Position numbers and translations under genes: made by a program. This document shows positions 24,172-35,236 of a stretch of DNA of 64,000 nt, piece by piece. This DNA comes from Neolentinus lepideus HHB14362 ss-1 (taxonomy: Eukaryota; Basidiomycota; Agaricomycetes; Gloeophyllales; Gloeophyllaceae): contig KV425659.1 of NCBI GenBank assembly GCA_001632425.1, positions 1-64,000 of the forward strand. The letters run 5' to 3'. Numbering within the stretch: position 1 is the first letter of the stretch; each line of letters begins with the position of its first letter. A model generated the notes under the pieces. That model did not search any database and was not told where the DNA came from. It saw nothing but the letters and a program-made list of their open reading frames with translations.

Positions 24172-24767
24172 TCGATAACAAATCTGCGAATATCCAGTAG
24201 ATTCAAGATATAAGATGAACTTGGGATATTTTGTACCGTTAAATTTCGTACGCACAGCTCTAACCTTTCAGTCAGACGAGAGAGATGGATATCCGAATCC
24301 ACGGAAACCGATAGATCACGTGACCAACATCGATTAGTTGGAAGCGACCTGTAGTACAACACGACGAAAATGGTGCGTCTTGAGCATGGTTTTAATACAA
24401 ATAAGTCATTGATATGAGAACCAGTAGACGAGTAGGTGGTGCACCCGCGCTCGACGCAGAGGAAGATCGAGGCATTGCTGAAATTGATGGCAGTGTTCAT
24501 ATATTCGAGATGGTAGATTCATACAAGAGAATGAGTAATTATGATTATCCAGATCTTGAGCAATTGTTGACTGTATATTAACGACCACAGATTGCCTCCA
24601 GGATATGCGGTGGCACGCTTAGACCTCAGTCACCTCGCGGGACACGGAGCGTGACAGGCGTTACACAGCACCGAGTCGCTCTTCAACATTTCTCCTATTC
24701 CACCTTTGTGCTTATTCTATCTTCTTTTCCGTACTTCCTGTTTCATACACCTGTGCTCTTGTGTCCA

Positions 24768-26580
24768 ATGATGGATTACTATTCATATGTTCAATATTCT
24801 GGTAATTTGTGCCCTTCTCCAACGTCTGTGACGACGTCTGAAGCGAGCGACGACACCCATATCGACGCCTATGCCTCTACGGATCATTTATACCAAACTA
24901 TTTATTCAGTGAGTTTCACTTCTTATTCATGTTATGTGCGTAAAAGAGCTCTACCTTGTGAAGACTGGAGTACCTTCTGAACACTGGAGAATTCCGGGGC
25001 CAGGAGATACGCCATTTCATACGGACGCATATTACGGAGGAATATGGTGGAATGAGGAGAACGTCAAGGTGTCCAGTTATTCGACACTGGAGGGTGCTCT
25101 AGACGAGGTGCGAGAACCTTTTACTTACATATACTACTATCTAGCTCAAATCCTTGGGTCGTCTGTTAGTCCAGGATTCACACATCAACGCCCTCATCGC
25201 CATCCACCCATTCTGAAGGACCCTCGTCACATTTGTGCCACAATTCAGGGAGCCATCCATCATCGTTTATGTCTGCCACACGGGATCTGGCGCCAGAGGA
25301 GGAGCTAAGGGTATCACATCATATCTTTAATGTCGGGCCGCTTCCCGAGGTAGGTCTCACGCATCGAGAGTGTATGGGTTTATTTCATGCCGTGTAGAAG
25401 ATTCCACACAAGAATGGTGACCACCAGGCCCAAATATTGACAGGAAACGTCAAGATGGTAGGACGACCCCGGAAGAGTGATGTACCTTCTGTATGACTTC
25501 CTTTAACGTAAACTATACTTCACTCACGTGCAAATAATAGCCGAATATCTTTATTCTCCCCGCTCCGGAAGAGGTCGCAAAATGGGGGTATAAGTTCACT
25601 TCCCGAGCTCCCCAAATCCGTACCGAGCATGAAGAACGCCCTGCCACCTCAGAAAGTCTGGGAGGGTCTTCGACAACGAAGGATCTCCTGATAGAATCTG
25701 GCTTGGCGTACTTTTCACCTTACATCTACCCGCCATGGCCGCCGTCCGCCCTCAAAGATGCTTATACCATTGATTTTAACAATTTGAGTCAATTGTTCAC
25801 ATCCGCACACGGTGTACGAATTTCAGAGATCAAGAATGGCATGTTTGCCATGAATGCCATGCCAGTCCCTGGAGTGCAATACCATCAACGCATCGAGGTC
25901 GCATTTAATGTAGGTCGTTCTTTAAGAAATATAACTCCTTACTCACTGATGTCAGCTCGATGCCTGCGGAACATTCTCCACGTTTGAGCTGTCACATTAT
26001 GACGGCATCCAGTACCTTGCGTACGGATGGCTCTTAATGCTGCTTGTGTCCGCGTTTGCAACCTTCATCAAAACACAAGAGGTCTGTATTTCTGCGAGAC
26101 AATGAAAATCTATTCTGACGCTTGATACCTCAGAAATGGTCGGTGCCAGACCAAAATGTCGTCTTGAGGTCCGTGGTATTCTCCGGCAAGCATTATTGGT
26201 GTGACTGGGTCGTAACGGACGGGCACGATGAGATAGTTGCGCAGTCATCGGTCAAACCGGAAGAAATACTTGCCCACCTAAGTCAAGACTCCGGATCGGA
26301 TTTCTATCAGCAATCGCTGGAGAGGGCCCAGAGGGAGCGGGTGTCGCATGACACTCCCAGACGCCGAAAGAGAAAACCAAAGCTGGCTCCCCTCCGCCCG
26401 GGAGATGTTAAGGAGATCATCAAATGGCGTCCGTACGGCAACGGCGGACGATATCTCGTTCGGTGGGCAGATGGCCGCCCAGATGGATGGGTTCCAGAGA
26501 AGAGGATGCGGGAAGCGGGGCTTGTGCAAGCGGAAGAAGAATCACTAAAGCTCCTCTCGATTGTACCACCTCGTAGATAA
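24768..26580 (+). CDS. Unrecognised protein with C-terminal chromo-like domain, copy B (intact)
   Basis: Eight exons join in frame: 24768-24908, 24949-25107, 25145-25160 (only 16 nt), 25219-25349, 25398-25457, 25541-25909, 25956-26081 and 26134-26580, giving 1449 nt or 482 residues with GT-AG introns throughout. Landmarks: MMDYYSYVQYS at the start; AYYGGIWWNEENVK near residue 70; FNVGPLPE; ILPAPEEVAKWGYKF; YIYPPWPPSALKDAYTIDF; LDACGTFSTFE; GKHYWCDWVVTDGHDE. A basic stretch (TPRRRKRKPK) leads into VKEIIKWRPYGNGGRYLVRW, ADGRPDGWVPE, a chromo-like fold by spacing. No transposase or methyltransferase motif is seen. Either of two adjacent ATGs (24768, 24771) may be used; copy A has only the second. 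The function is unknown. It is a tandem paralogue of 18843-21114. Confidence 0.66.
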
Positions 26581-27194
26581 TTTGTAATTGTATCCATTGC
26601 TAAATTGCTTCCGGACAGTACTGCAACGTATTGAGGATGAGAAGCAGCAGAACGGGTCGCGCCAGATGTCGGCGGACGTGTGTGATTCTCTTTGTGAGTT
26701 TGATTGGATGGCAGCGCAGCTTTGGAGACCCCGTGTGGATGTGATGAGGCTGCAGTCGGCGCCTTTCGATATGATGCTGCTCAGAGAATCAAGCGCTGGG
26801 AAGTTGATGGGACTGAAGGCACGTGCGTAGATCACACCTTAACGCGTCGCGTCGTGAGTCGGAGTTTCAATTGTGGTACCTAGGGCGGACGAACCCCGGT
26901 CGATTGCGGTACATAACCAACATATATGATACACCAACTACGCTTCAGCATCAGAGACTGCAACTGATGTAACGAAACAGATAACTGCGACTGCGGCCAT
27001 CTACTCTGGACAACGACAGGGAAAATAATTGCGATTCTTTGCATCCATCAGACAGCCGTTTGACGCTTGGAATAACTCTTCAGCGTAAATGATACCACAG
27101 CACTGGCCTCCCATTCACTGAAACACGAATACATCACGATCTTCTTACAAATGAGTAGAGAGTTCACTCGGAGACCGATCCTTGTCTCGGATGT
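26581..27194. other. Intergenic, no recognised gene
   Basis: Convergent gap between the chromo-like gene and the minus-strand permease relic. A plus-strand frame at 26588-26830 and its minus-strand shadow have no recognised product. Confidence 0.4.
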
Positions 27195-28875
27195 CTAGAA
27201 TAAGATTGCTCTAATTTTACCTCGGAACATCGTTGGATGCTCTTCCAGTTCTTCAGTCTCCTCCGCTTAGGGTATTCCCTAGTGTAAAAGGGAGGAGGTC
27301 AGGCCAAGAGATGGGAGAGAGGACAGAGACGCACTGTAGTGAAGTCCATTTGGGATGGGGGCCACATATGCGTACGCTTGGAGACTTTCCAGAACAACAA
27401 AAGGCCGAAGAAGAATGGAATATTGATATCTGCAGCTGACTATTGAGCAGGTAGCGCATAAAGCAGTAACAAATCCACACACAAGCCGTTGGGAAATCAC
27501 TAGCATTAAAGTGCCAGAACACTTCGAAACCGTTTATCAGAATGAATAAAGAGGTCAAAAAACACGCCCTAATGACTCAGCCACGGTTGCAGCGAGCTGA
27601 AATACACCAGTTTCTTTCGGTCTTGACCCTGTGCCTTCAGACCGCGGTAGAAGAATGTGTAAGTGAGGTTGATACCCCACCACCCAAAGAAGCCACCGAC
27701 TGTGGACAGGTTGACGAACCAGATGAACAAAAGCGCAGAGCCATTTGACACGTTCATGAAACTCAGGAACGAAAACGCAGAGCACGTCAATACTGCGACA
27801 ATAGGGAGACCCGCTTTTGTGCATCTGGTGAAAACTCGAGGCGCCTGCCCTCGCAAGACCAAGCCGTACAAGATACGGCTCGAGCTGAAGATATCAGAAT
27901 TCGCGGCCGAAAGAGCTGAGGTAAATATCGCAGCGTTGATTATGGAAGGCAAGGTCCTGATACCTGCATGTCGAATGACGATAACATATGGACATTGTGC
28001 GGCGTTGTTTGTGTTGGTTAATAGTTCGGGGTCGTTGTACGGCACGATCATCCCGGTAATGAGGATTCCTAAGATATAGAATTCTAGGATGCGGTAGAAC
28101 ACCCTCCTAACGGCTTTAGCAATATTGCGCCGAAGACTGCGAGTCTCGGATGCAGCACTGTCATAGATTGGCAAAATAGATTTTGTAGCAGTAAAATGCA
28201 CACTTACATAGCAATAAGCTCCATGCCTTGGAACGAGAAAGCAGCCTGGACGATGACAGAGAGGAAGCCGAGGAACTTGTCAGTATGTGGACTGGTGACG
28301 AGGCCTGCACGAACAAAAGCTCCGGGATTGCGCCAGTAGCGAAAACCGGCTCGTTCGTGATTCTGGCCCCTTCCGAGATCGATGATCAAGCCTGCCAGGA
28401 TGAGGCCGTATATCAAGCAGACCGATACCAGCTGGGTGTAGAAGTAATTCCAGCCAACGGCAAAGCCGAAGGCAGAATCGACCCATCTCGAGGCGAAGTG
28501 TGTAAACGTTCCCGAGATTGGCGCAAGACTTGTCATCTCTCCCACTGCACAGAGTGATGAGTACGCAACGGTGCCAGCGAGAGCGTATCCTATGAGTGAA
28601 CCTGCCGGGCCTGCCTCCTGGAGCGCATGGCCAGAACCGAGGAAGAGGCCTGTCCCGATCGTACCAGCAATAGCAATCATTTGTACATGGCGCTGATCCA
28701 GCTTCCGCTGGATATGATTGGAGCCATGAGCATCGAAACGACCGTGTTCGAGCACTTCCGCAACGTGCACATCCACAACAGACCGACCCTTTTCGAGACC
28801 CGGGTGGACGAAAGACCCGCAACTTTGCCTCCCGGCCTCAGCATTGATCTCCATGGTGAGTTGAGATGCTGACAA
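27195..28875 (-). pseudogene. Decayed amino-acid permease (YAT/GAP family)
   Basis: Proton-coupled amino-acid permeases of the plasma membrane have 12 helices. Exon 1 (28875-28208) carries the N-terminal signature RHVQMIAIAGTIGTGLFLGS and then EMTSLAPISGTFTHFA. Shortly after GWNYFYTQLVSV it jumps to GLILAGLIIDLG, so roughly two transmembrane segments' worth of sequence normally between these blocks is missing. Exon 2 (from 28157) continues ASETRSLRRNIAKA and ILITGMIVPYND. The frame then meets TAG at 27569-27571 in LSH*GVF, where the family has Trp. Beyond it, ILINGFEVFWHFNASDF and, after an intron, INIPFFFGLLLFWKV are still readable. A last exon has TAA at 27267-27269 inside GIP*AEETEELEEHP. 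The internal deletion and two nonsense codons make a functional product unlikely. Confidence 0.85.
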
Positions 28876-29359
28876 CAGCAGGACATAGAGCAGATAGAAA
28901 GGCTATAGTTCGGGGGTCAGGAGGTGAGATAAGGACTGCAGAGGGTATTTTTGAGGCGATAAGCCGACGGAAGGTATGCCAGACACGCTATCGTACGGGT
29001 TATTTTGTTGATAGCCATGGCCAATCGCAAAATATACACCCAGATTAGCGCTATTAGCATCCACGACTCAGATCCATACATGCACCTTTAACTCACCAGC
29101 TCCACACCACGTTCAGCCCTGATTGGTTCCGCATAGAGAAATACGGACAGGACAAAATCCATCCACCTTTAAAGGTCTCTGTTTGCGTTTGAGATACCTA
29201 GGATTTTGCAATTTCGTGCAGTTGGTCGCCCTGTATCGGAGCCGCTCTCCCCGTCGAGATGTAGCCTGTCCATATAATTCTGCAGTGTGCGGAGCAGGTC
29301 TCTGCTTTTGAAGCAATGAATGCAATTATTAATGAAGTCATAGAGTGTATTGAAGTCCG
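28876..29359. other. Intergenic, no recognised gene
   Basis: Upstream of the permease relic; would contain its former promoter. No product recognised. Confidence 0.4.
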
Positions 29360-29640
29360 AAGGAGACGACGCGACGCGCCACCGTAGTTGAAGTACGGTT
29401 CCCACGGTAAGAAAACCCTTGCACTGGGTATCTCGAAAGCAAAGAAAGCGCTAAAAATACACAAATATTTGGAATAAAGAGAAGGTATAGCATAAATTCA
29501 TACTGGGAAGCAGGAAGAAAATTGAGCAGGTAAGTGAAGAAGTAAATATTGAGAAAAGACGCTACAAAACGACCACTGCAAGCGGACTACGAATCGGAGA
29601 TTAAATAAACTCATAGTTGATACTACACACTCGGGACTCA
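29360..29640 (-). repeat. Dispersed repeat A, copy 3 (reverse orientation)
   Basis: Read on the minus strand it follows copies 1 and 2: CAATTTTCTTCCTGCTTCC, a central AT-rich part with CCAAATATTTGTG, then TTTCGAGATACCCAGTG, CTTACCGTGGGAA and ACTTCAACTACGG. It shares details with copy 1 (GAGATACCCAGT) and others with copy 2 (TTCAATTTTCTTCCTGCTTC). So it is a dispersed family and not only a local duplication. Confidence 0.62.
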
Positions 29641-30059
29641 TTTCCGTGCCTGGTAACTCTGGATGCTTAAGGTCGTGAAACACCCAGGGAGAGCGATAGA
29701 TGGTTTTAATAGAAAAAATGGTGTAATATTATGGCAGTAAGATGTGGAACTTGATTTTGCTGGGTATGTCCATACATTAAAGATTTGCAACACGCTTTGG
29801 TTCTACTGTCACTTCAGGAGTTAAAGTCTTTTGGGTGCAGCGAAAAGGTTAATCAAGCTTCGCCCAGTACTCAACCTAGATCACAAGCCACACGACAAGA
29901 ATCGTCATCAACGTCTCGAAGTAAACGATAACGAGCGGCAGCAGCAAGACACTCCTATTTTAGCGAGTCCTATACATGTACTCGTCAGCGGTGAGTCGTT
30001 GCTATACAAATTTGAAGATGGTGACGGTTTTGTTGATGTGACCTTTCTGTAGAACAGCA
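29641..30059. other. Intergenic, possible N-terminal part of the kinase relic
   Basis: A plus-strand frame at 29831-30052 (73 codons) is not recognised. It may hold degraded upstream exons of the FunK1-like gene that follows. Confidence 0.3.
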
Positions 30060-30824
30060 CTCTACACTATTCTTGCGAAGTCCTCGCAAAAGGTCTCACT
30101 TCAAATCCTCTTCGTGCTCGTAAAACCAGTCAGGATCACCTCATTAGTGATGGACTGCCACCCGCGATTCGTGTCACCCCTTTGTATCGTGTTCGATCCG
30201 CATGTGAATTACTAGATGCATTCCTAGATGCAACTGTAGGTAAGCCTTTGATTCACATTCAGATGCATTAGTTCTCAGCCAGTGCTGCACGCAAGGACAC
30301 GAGCAATTATGCAACACGAGCGCCCATCGTGGAGAGACTGAAGTCAACATCATAATTCTCTGTGCCAATTCGAAAGCCGAGCATCGTTCCGAAGGATTTC
30401 TCATTGACCCTGACCATTCAGCGCTCATGAACAATTCGGCGTCAACATCTGACCCTCAGGATATCGTGGTAAGGATGCGACGTGACGGAGAAACAGTCAT
30501 CACTCATTTGTTGCACAGGTCACTATTCGGTTCCTTTCCGTCAAATACCTAACTGCCAAATGGTGTAAACACGTACCACATCACGACCTTGAGTCGATCT
30601 ATTGGTTGCTTCTGCACACGTACACTGAGCCAGACCATTTGAGTTTTCGATCGCTCGAACGGCTCTGGGAAGACGCACTTTTTGTACATGGAGATATTCG
30701 ACGTCATTCAAGGGAAGGACCACCTTCCTCTGACGACGTGCGTGCGAGGACTTGGCCGTCTCGTCGCTCAGATGTCGACATTCTTGGTAAAAAAAGGCAT
30801 TGGCATCCGAAAATTGGCTTGTAA
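30060..30824 (+). pseudogene. Partial FunK1-like protein kinase
   Basis: FunK1 kinases are an expanded family of mushroom-forming fungi with unclear targets. Reading with introns near 30240-30296 and 30469-30519 gives ELLDAFLDATVGHEQL, then HRGETEVNIII where the family has the catalytic HRDxSxxNI, then GFLIDPDHSALMNN at the place of the metal-binding loop. After the second intron come VTIRFLSVKYLTAK (compare GTxxFMSxxLL) and HHDLESIYWLLL, the diagnostic C-lobe block with Asp-Leu-Glu-Ser. The catalytic Asp is replaced by Gly. The N-lobe is missing or unrecognisable. The last frame ends at about 30824. It is most likely a dead remnant; a divergent pseudokinase is possible. Confidence 0.55.
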
Positions 30825-31319
30825 ATGATCCACTTGCGCAATGCTTCAATGTATTTCAATCAGAAGAGGAGCAACTGCTCGAATAGACCAGACGTTCGCT
30901 CTATGAAGCTACGCATTTCATGAGACGTCGCATGGCTGAGCTGGATCGCAAGCGCAAAAATCCTGACGAGGAGGGTCAAGTCTCGCCCCAGTCAAGCAAC
31001 AAACTGTTATGGACCGTGGGGGTGCCGTCCGAGGCTCATTAGTGGGATCCTGTCTGCATGCGGAGTTGGGATGGGAACTCCAGCCATTGATATATGGTGT
31101 TCTTCTGTCAAGACATGCACTCATTGTGCTCGTTCGCCCACCAACAGGTGTCGTCTTATCATGCGCAACGGTAGTTAACAGCACCTCTCGTGTGCGTAAC
31201 GTTAATAAAACAGTGCATCCGTCTGGACCTCGACAAGCGCCAATCTATGTAGAACATCCTGTTATAAAATGTCATCTACGAGTCGGATCGCGAGTCAGGG
31301 CATGACTGACGAACATGCA
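30825..31319. other. Intergenic, no recognised gene
   Basis: A plus-strand frame 31009-31305 (98 codons) is not recognised. No other structure seen. Confidence 0.35.
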
Positions 31320-31960
31320 ATAATCAGGGCAGGTACCACAAGACAGAATAGCGCTGACTCACTTTTCCCGGATGGAAGGGATTCAGCGGATCAATAGCCC
31401 GCCTTCTCCGAACTCCTTGTACATACAGGTACTCCTTCCCTTCCCAGGCTTCCCTATCCCGACACCGCGCTCGCCCGTACATATCAGTCAGCGCACCTGA
31501 TCACAAGAGGGAAGACGCGTCGAAACCGGCTGAAGATTTACGTGTCCGTCTACGGGTTTCAACGATTTCAGAAGCAAGAACCAGGGCGGCAGCACGACCA
31601 GGAGACACACCAGCTTCCAAAGCTATAACGAACTCGAATGGAGTGCCCGTACAGACTTCGTTCTGGAGAATAAGCTCCGACTTGTCGACAGATGCATGAA
31701 GTGTAGTCCTCTCGGACCCATCGGGCGAAAGTCAGGATATGGATAGACCCAGGAAGAGGTGAATGGCTTCCATCTTGTATTCTGGTAAACGTGGTCATGA
31801 GACGCTGCAGACACCCGTATTGGTGTATGTCGGTATCATCTTGCCGGCCCGCCGAACCGCGACGCCACGAACTAGGAATCAATGAACCTGGAGGTTGGAC
31901 ATCAAAGCCACACAGTCTTATTTCCAGGTTCAATCAGAGATATGATCCATCTCTGCAAGC
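31320..31960 (-). pseudogene. Deleted copy of the D-lactate dehydrogenase gene
   Basis: Read on the minus strand, this segment is a collapsed copy of the intact gene at 56207-58632. Its 5' flank and first exon match up to the stretch GTTCTTGCTTCTG (parent about 56363). The sequence then jumps to the block encoding the parent's [14 protein letters not shown] (parent about 57420-57460). It jumps again to the 3' part, with GAGGTGAGTCAGC-like donor context and the tail CGCTATTCTGTCTTGTGG (parent about 58390-58580). Two internal deletions thus remove most of the FAD-binding and catalytic regions. The start codon context is altered. No function is expected. Confidence 0.82.
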
Positions 31961-32835
31961 AGCAAGTTCGACCCACTCCCGTCTCTATTCTCTGCCACAC
32001 TGCATCAAACTCTGAAATATGTCGATCGAGCTCTAACATCATTGCTACATGGACGACTGAAGCATCCCAGAAGTACGCCTTTCCGGGCAGTCTTGTATCC
32101 TGGAGGTTGTGATGTTGTTTAACAACCCGTCCCCACATATCTGTTTGATCGTCAAATGTGCTGTGTATCTCCGTCATTTCGATCTTTTGGTGATCATGCC
32201 AGATCCCTGTCCCTGAAGACAGGAAGGGCTCATTCAGAAGGTCCATTCGGCCACCATGATGCTCGTCCACCCAGGCTGCAAGGTTCAAATGCTAGCGAAG
32301 ACCCAACAAAACCCATGTCTTAATCATCCTTACGTGTCTCTGTCGGTCACGGTTGGTGGATGAAGCCTGACAATCTGGAGAGCTACGACGTATCGTCGTA
32401 TTGAAGATTCTCCTAGATCTCCTTGTTGACAGGCTTCACATAACAGAATCTATACACCATGCCGGCACCAAAGACATGCACAAAACATCACCAGCAAACC
32501 CTCTCGCATCGAGTCCGTAACCTTCTCGCATCTTCAAGCTCCAGGTTCTACGCGTCCATATATCTACCTGCCCTCATAACGACCACTGATCACCTTAGTT
32601 GTTCGATACGCGCCGATACTTTGAGGCGCGACAATACCATGTCCGAGTTCAGCCAAGTCAGGTGATCCTGGCATCACTCGATCCTATGACCTGCTCAACA
32701 ACGTATTTAGTTCCGTATTTTTCTCGGTACCTAGAGCACTCCAGGCACCCAGGTGATCCATGACGGAAGCCCGGGGTTTCAGGTTTATTGCGGGGGGCCA
32801 CCAGGTAAGACCATCCTTTCACTTTCGACCAAGGT
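31961..32835. other. Intergenic, upstream of dihydroxyacetone kinase
   Basis: A minus-strand frame of 128 codons (31902-32288) overlaps the D-LDH relic and is not recognised. A plus-strand frame of 68 codons (32459-32665) ends near a possible splice donor but does not join the kinase frame. This region should contain the kinase promoter. Confidence 0.4.
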
Positions 32836-34951
32836 ATGTCTTCCAAGCACGTCTTCAACTCGCCCCAGGGACTGGTGGTGAAGTCCTTACGGGGAGCAGT
32901 CGCTCTGAACCCATCTCTGCGTCTGTGAGTATCTACAATCTCCGAGTGTCGCAGCTGACCGTCCACCACGCCAGCCATGCGCCCTCAAAGACTGTCTACC
33001 GCGTCTCAGACCCATCCTCAGAGGACTCCCACAAAGTGACCCTCATATCTGGTGGAGGTGCGGGCCACGAGCCCGCGCACGCAGGCTACACCGGGCGGGG
33101 CATGCTCAGCGCGTCCGTCTCAGGCGACATCTTCGCCAGCCCCTCTGCCAAGCAGATTGTAACAGCCATCACGCTCGGCCTCTTCGGCGGCGACGGACCG
33201 GGCGACGAGCGAGAGAGACGCGAAGCGCTGGTGATCATCAATAATTATACTGGCGACAGACTGAACTTTGGTTTGGCGATCGAGAAGGCAAGGGCGCTGT
33301 TGCCGAACTTGGATATCGCGTCGGTGGTCGTGAGCGACGATGTGTCGTTGTTGAGGTCTCCGAATCCGTCGTTGATCGGGCCAAGGGGGCTGGGAGGGAA
33401 TATATTCGTTTGCAAGATTCTTGGTGCGCTGGCTGAACGCGGTGCCTCGGTCGAGCTCCTCAAGCGGGTCGGGGATGCTGTGGTCGGTCGACTCGGGAGC
33501 ATTGGGGTTGGACTGGACCACTGTCATGTTCCTGGTCGCGTCGCGAAGGGGGAGGAGGACGCCACGCTGGCGGCGGACGAGTGCGAGATTGGGATGGGCC
33601 TGCACAATGAGCCGGGGGTGAAGAAGGTCAAGATAGAGAGCGCGGAATCTCTGGTTCGCGAGATGCTTGAGGCCATCTTTACCTCTCGGGAGGATGGCGC
33701 TTTCGTTGGCGACAGTGACGATACGATTCTGTACATCAACAACCTCGGAGGTATCTCGCAACTGGAAATGTCTGCTGTCGTTGACGAAACACTCTATCAA
33801 CTCGGTGCGTATCGTTTTATAAGATACTCACCATACTGATGTCTTCCCAGAATCGAAGAAATTTCACCCACTCCGCGTCTACTGCTCCTCGTACATGACG
33901 TCCCTCAACGCCCCCGGCTTCTCCATCTCCCTCCTCAACCTCTCCGGCGTCTACCGCGACCTCTCTGGGTCCTCAGAACCAACGGCCCCTAGGCCAGAAG
34001 TCGACATCCTGCAACTCCTCGACGACCCGACCACTGCTACTGCTTGGGCCAGCGTCACGCAAGGCTGGACGAACGCGGTACGCGACCGGAAAGCCGAGGA
34101 GCTCGAAACAAACCTACTCGTCGACTCTTTAGGCTACTTGCTCTCCGCAGGTCCCATCGAGACTCTTGAAGAGAAGGGCGGGGCGGAGTGGTACAGAAGG
34201 GCGGACGTGTCGCCGAACAGAGTGAGGAGGGCGATTGAGCGCGCGTGTGCAAGGGTGCTCGAGGGGGAGGCGGACATGACGCGATTTGACACGGTCGTAG
34301 GTGACGGAGATTGTGGCGAGACGTTCGCTGCTGGGGCACGAGGTACTGCCATTTATCGTTCTGCACTCTAGTCTGGACGGACTGACCATGTTTTGCTGGC
34401 GAAACAGCGGTTCAGAAAGCAATGGAAGACGGCGCGCTCGACGTCCCCAGCCTCGACCCCTCGCAGCTGACTCGCAAACTCGGCGAAATCCTCGAGGACA
34501 ACATGGGTGGCACAATCGGCGCACGTAAGTCCCCTCTCACCTCCTCCTGCACCCTTACTAACCCTCACCTCTATCAACAGTCTTCGCCCTCTACTTCACG
34601 TCCCTCTCCACATCCCTCTCGACTCCTCCCAATTCCTGGTCCACCGCGCCACTCTCCGCCCTCCAATCCCTCTCCTCCTACACCCCCGCCCGTCCCGGCG
34701 ACCGCACCGTCATCGACGCGCTCCACCCCTTCTGCGCCACGTTATCCTCCGTCCAAAGCCTGGAGAAGGCCGTAGAAGCTGCGAAGGACGGCGCGCGGAG
34801 CACGGAGGGCATGAAAGCGCGGCTGGGGAGGGCGGTGTACGTCGGCGGCGCTGAGGAGGGGAAGGACGGGGAGAATGGGCTGCCGCCGGACCCGGGGGCG
34901 TGGGGCGTTGCGGCGATTGTGGAGGGGGTGTGGTTTGGTTACAACGAGTAG
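32836..34951 (+). CDS. Dihydroxyacetone kinase
   Basis: Phosphorylates dihydroxyacetone with ATP in the cytosol, in glycerol use and detoxification. Exons 32836-32924, 32975-33804, 33851-34342, 34408-34524 and 34581-34951 join in frame to a stop TAG at 34949-34951. The start MSSKHVFNSPQGLV and the first splice, which gives NPSLRLHAPSKTVYRVSD, are typical. The DhaK part shows ISGGGAGHEPAHAGY, then LFGGDGPGDERE, NNYTGDRLNFGLA and LDHCHVPGR with the substrate-binding His. The DhaL part shows VVGDGDCGETFAAGA, the Asp cluster that holds ATP-Mg, and NMGGTIGALFALYFTSL. The order DhaK-linker-DhaL is that of ATP-dependent eukaryotic enzymes. It converges with SEC61, whose end is 285 nt away. Confidence 0.95.
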
Positions 34952-35236
34952 AGCATCACGTGTTGTACGTCGTATCAAGTTCACTGAACAGGCATATCAC
35001 TCTCTAGCCCCTTGCATTCCGCTGGAAAGACTCACTCTAATATTCCGTCCGCTGAGATTCAAATAATCCGTCTGCTGAGCAAGCCCGGCCTTTTGGTCAT
35101 TACCGTCCCCAAGTAGGTATACGTATACACATAACATAAATATACCCAACCAATTACCGATCCCTCCCCACGCGCGCCGATCTGCTCCCTTGGCACGCCG
35201 GCCCAGTGGACTTTCCTCGCTCATTTCTGCGGCTAA

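Noticed and set aside
31902..32288. 128-codon minus-strand frame as a gene
   Set aside because: Overlaps the duplicated D-LDH flank, has no recognisable product and no counterpart in the other copies.
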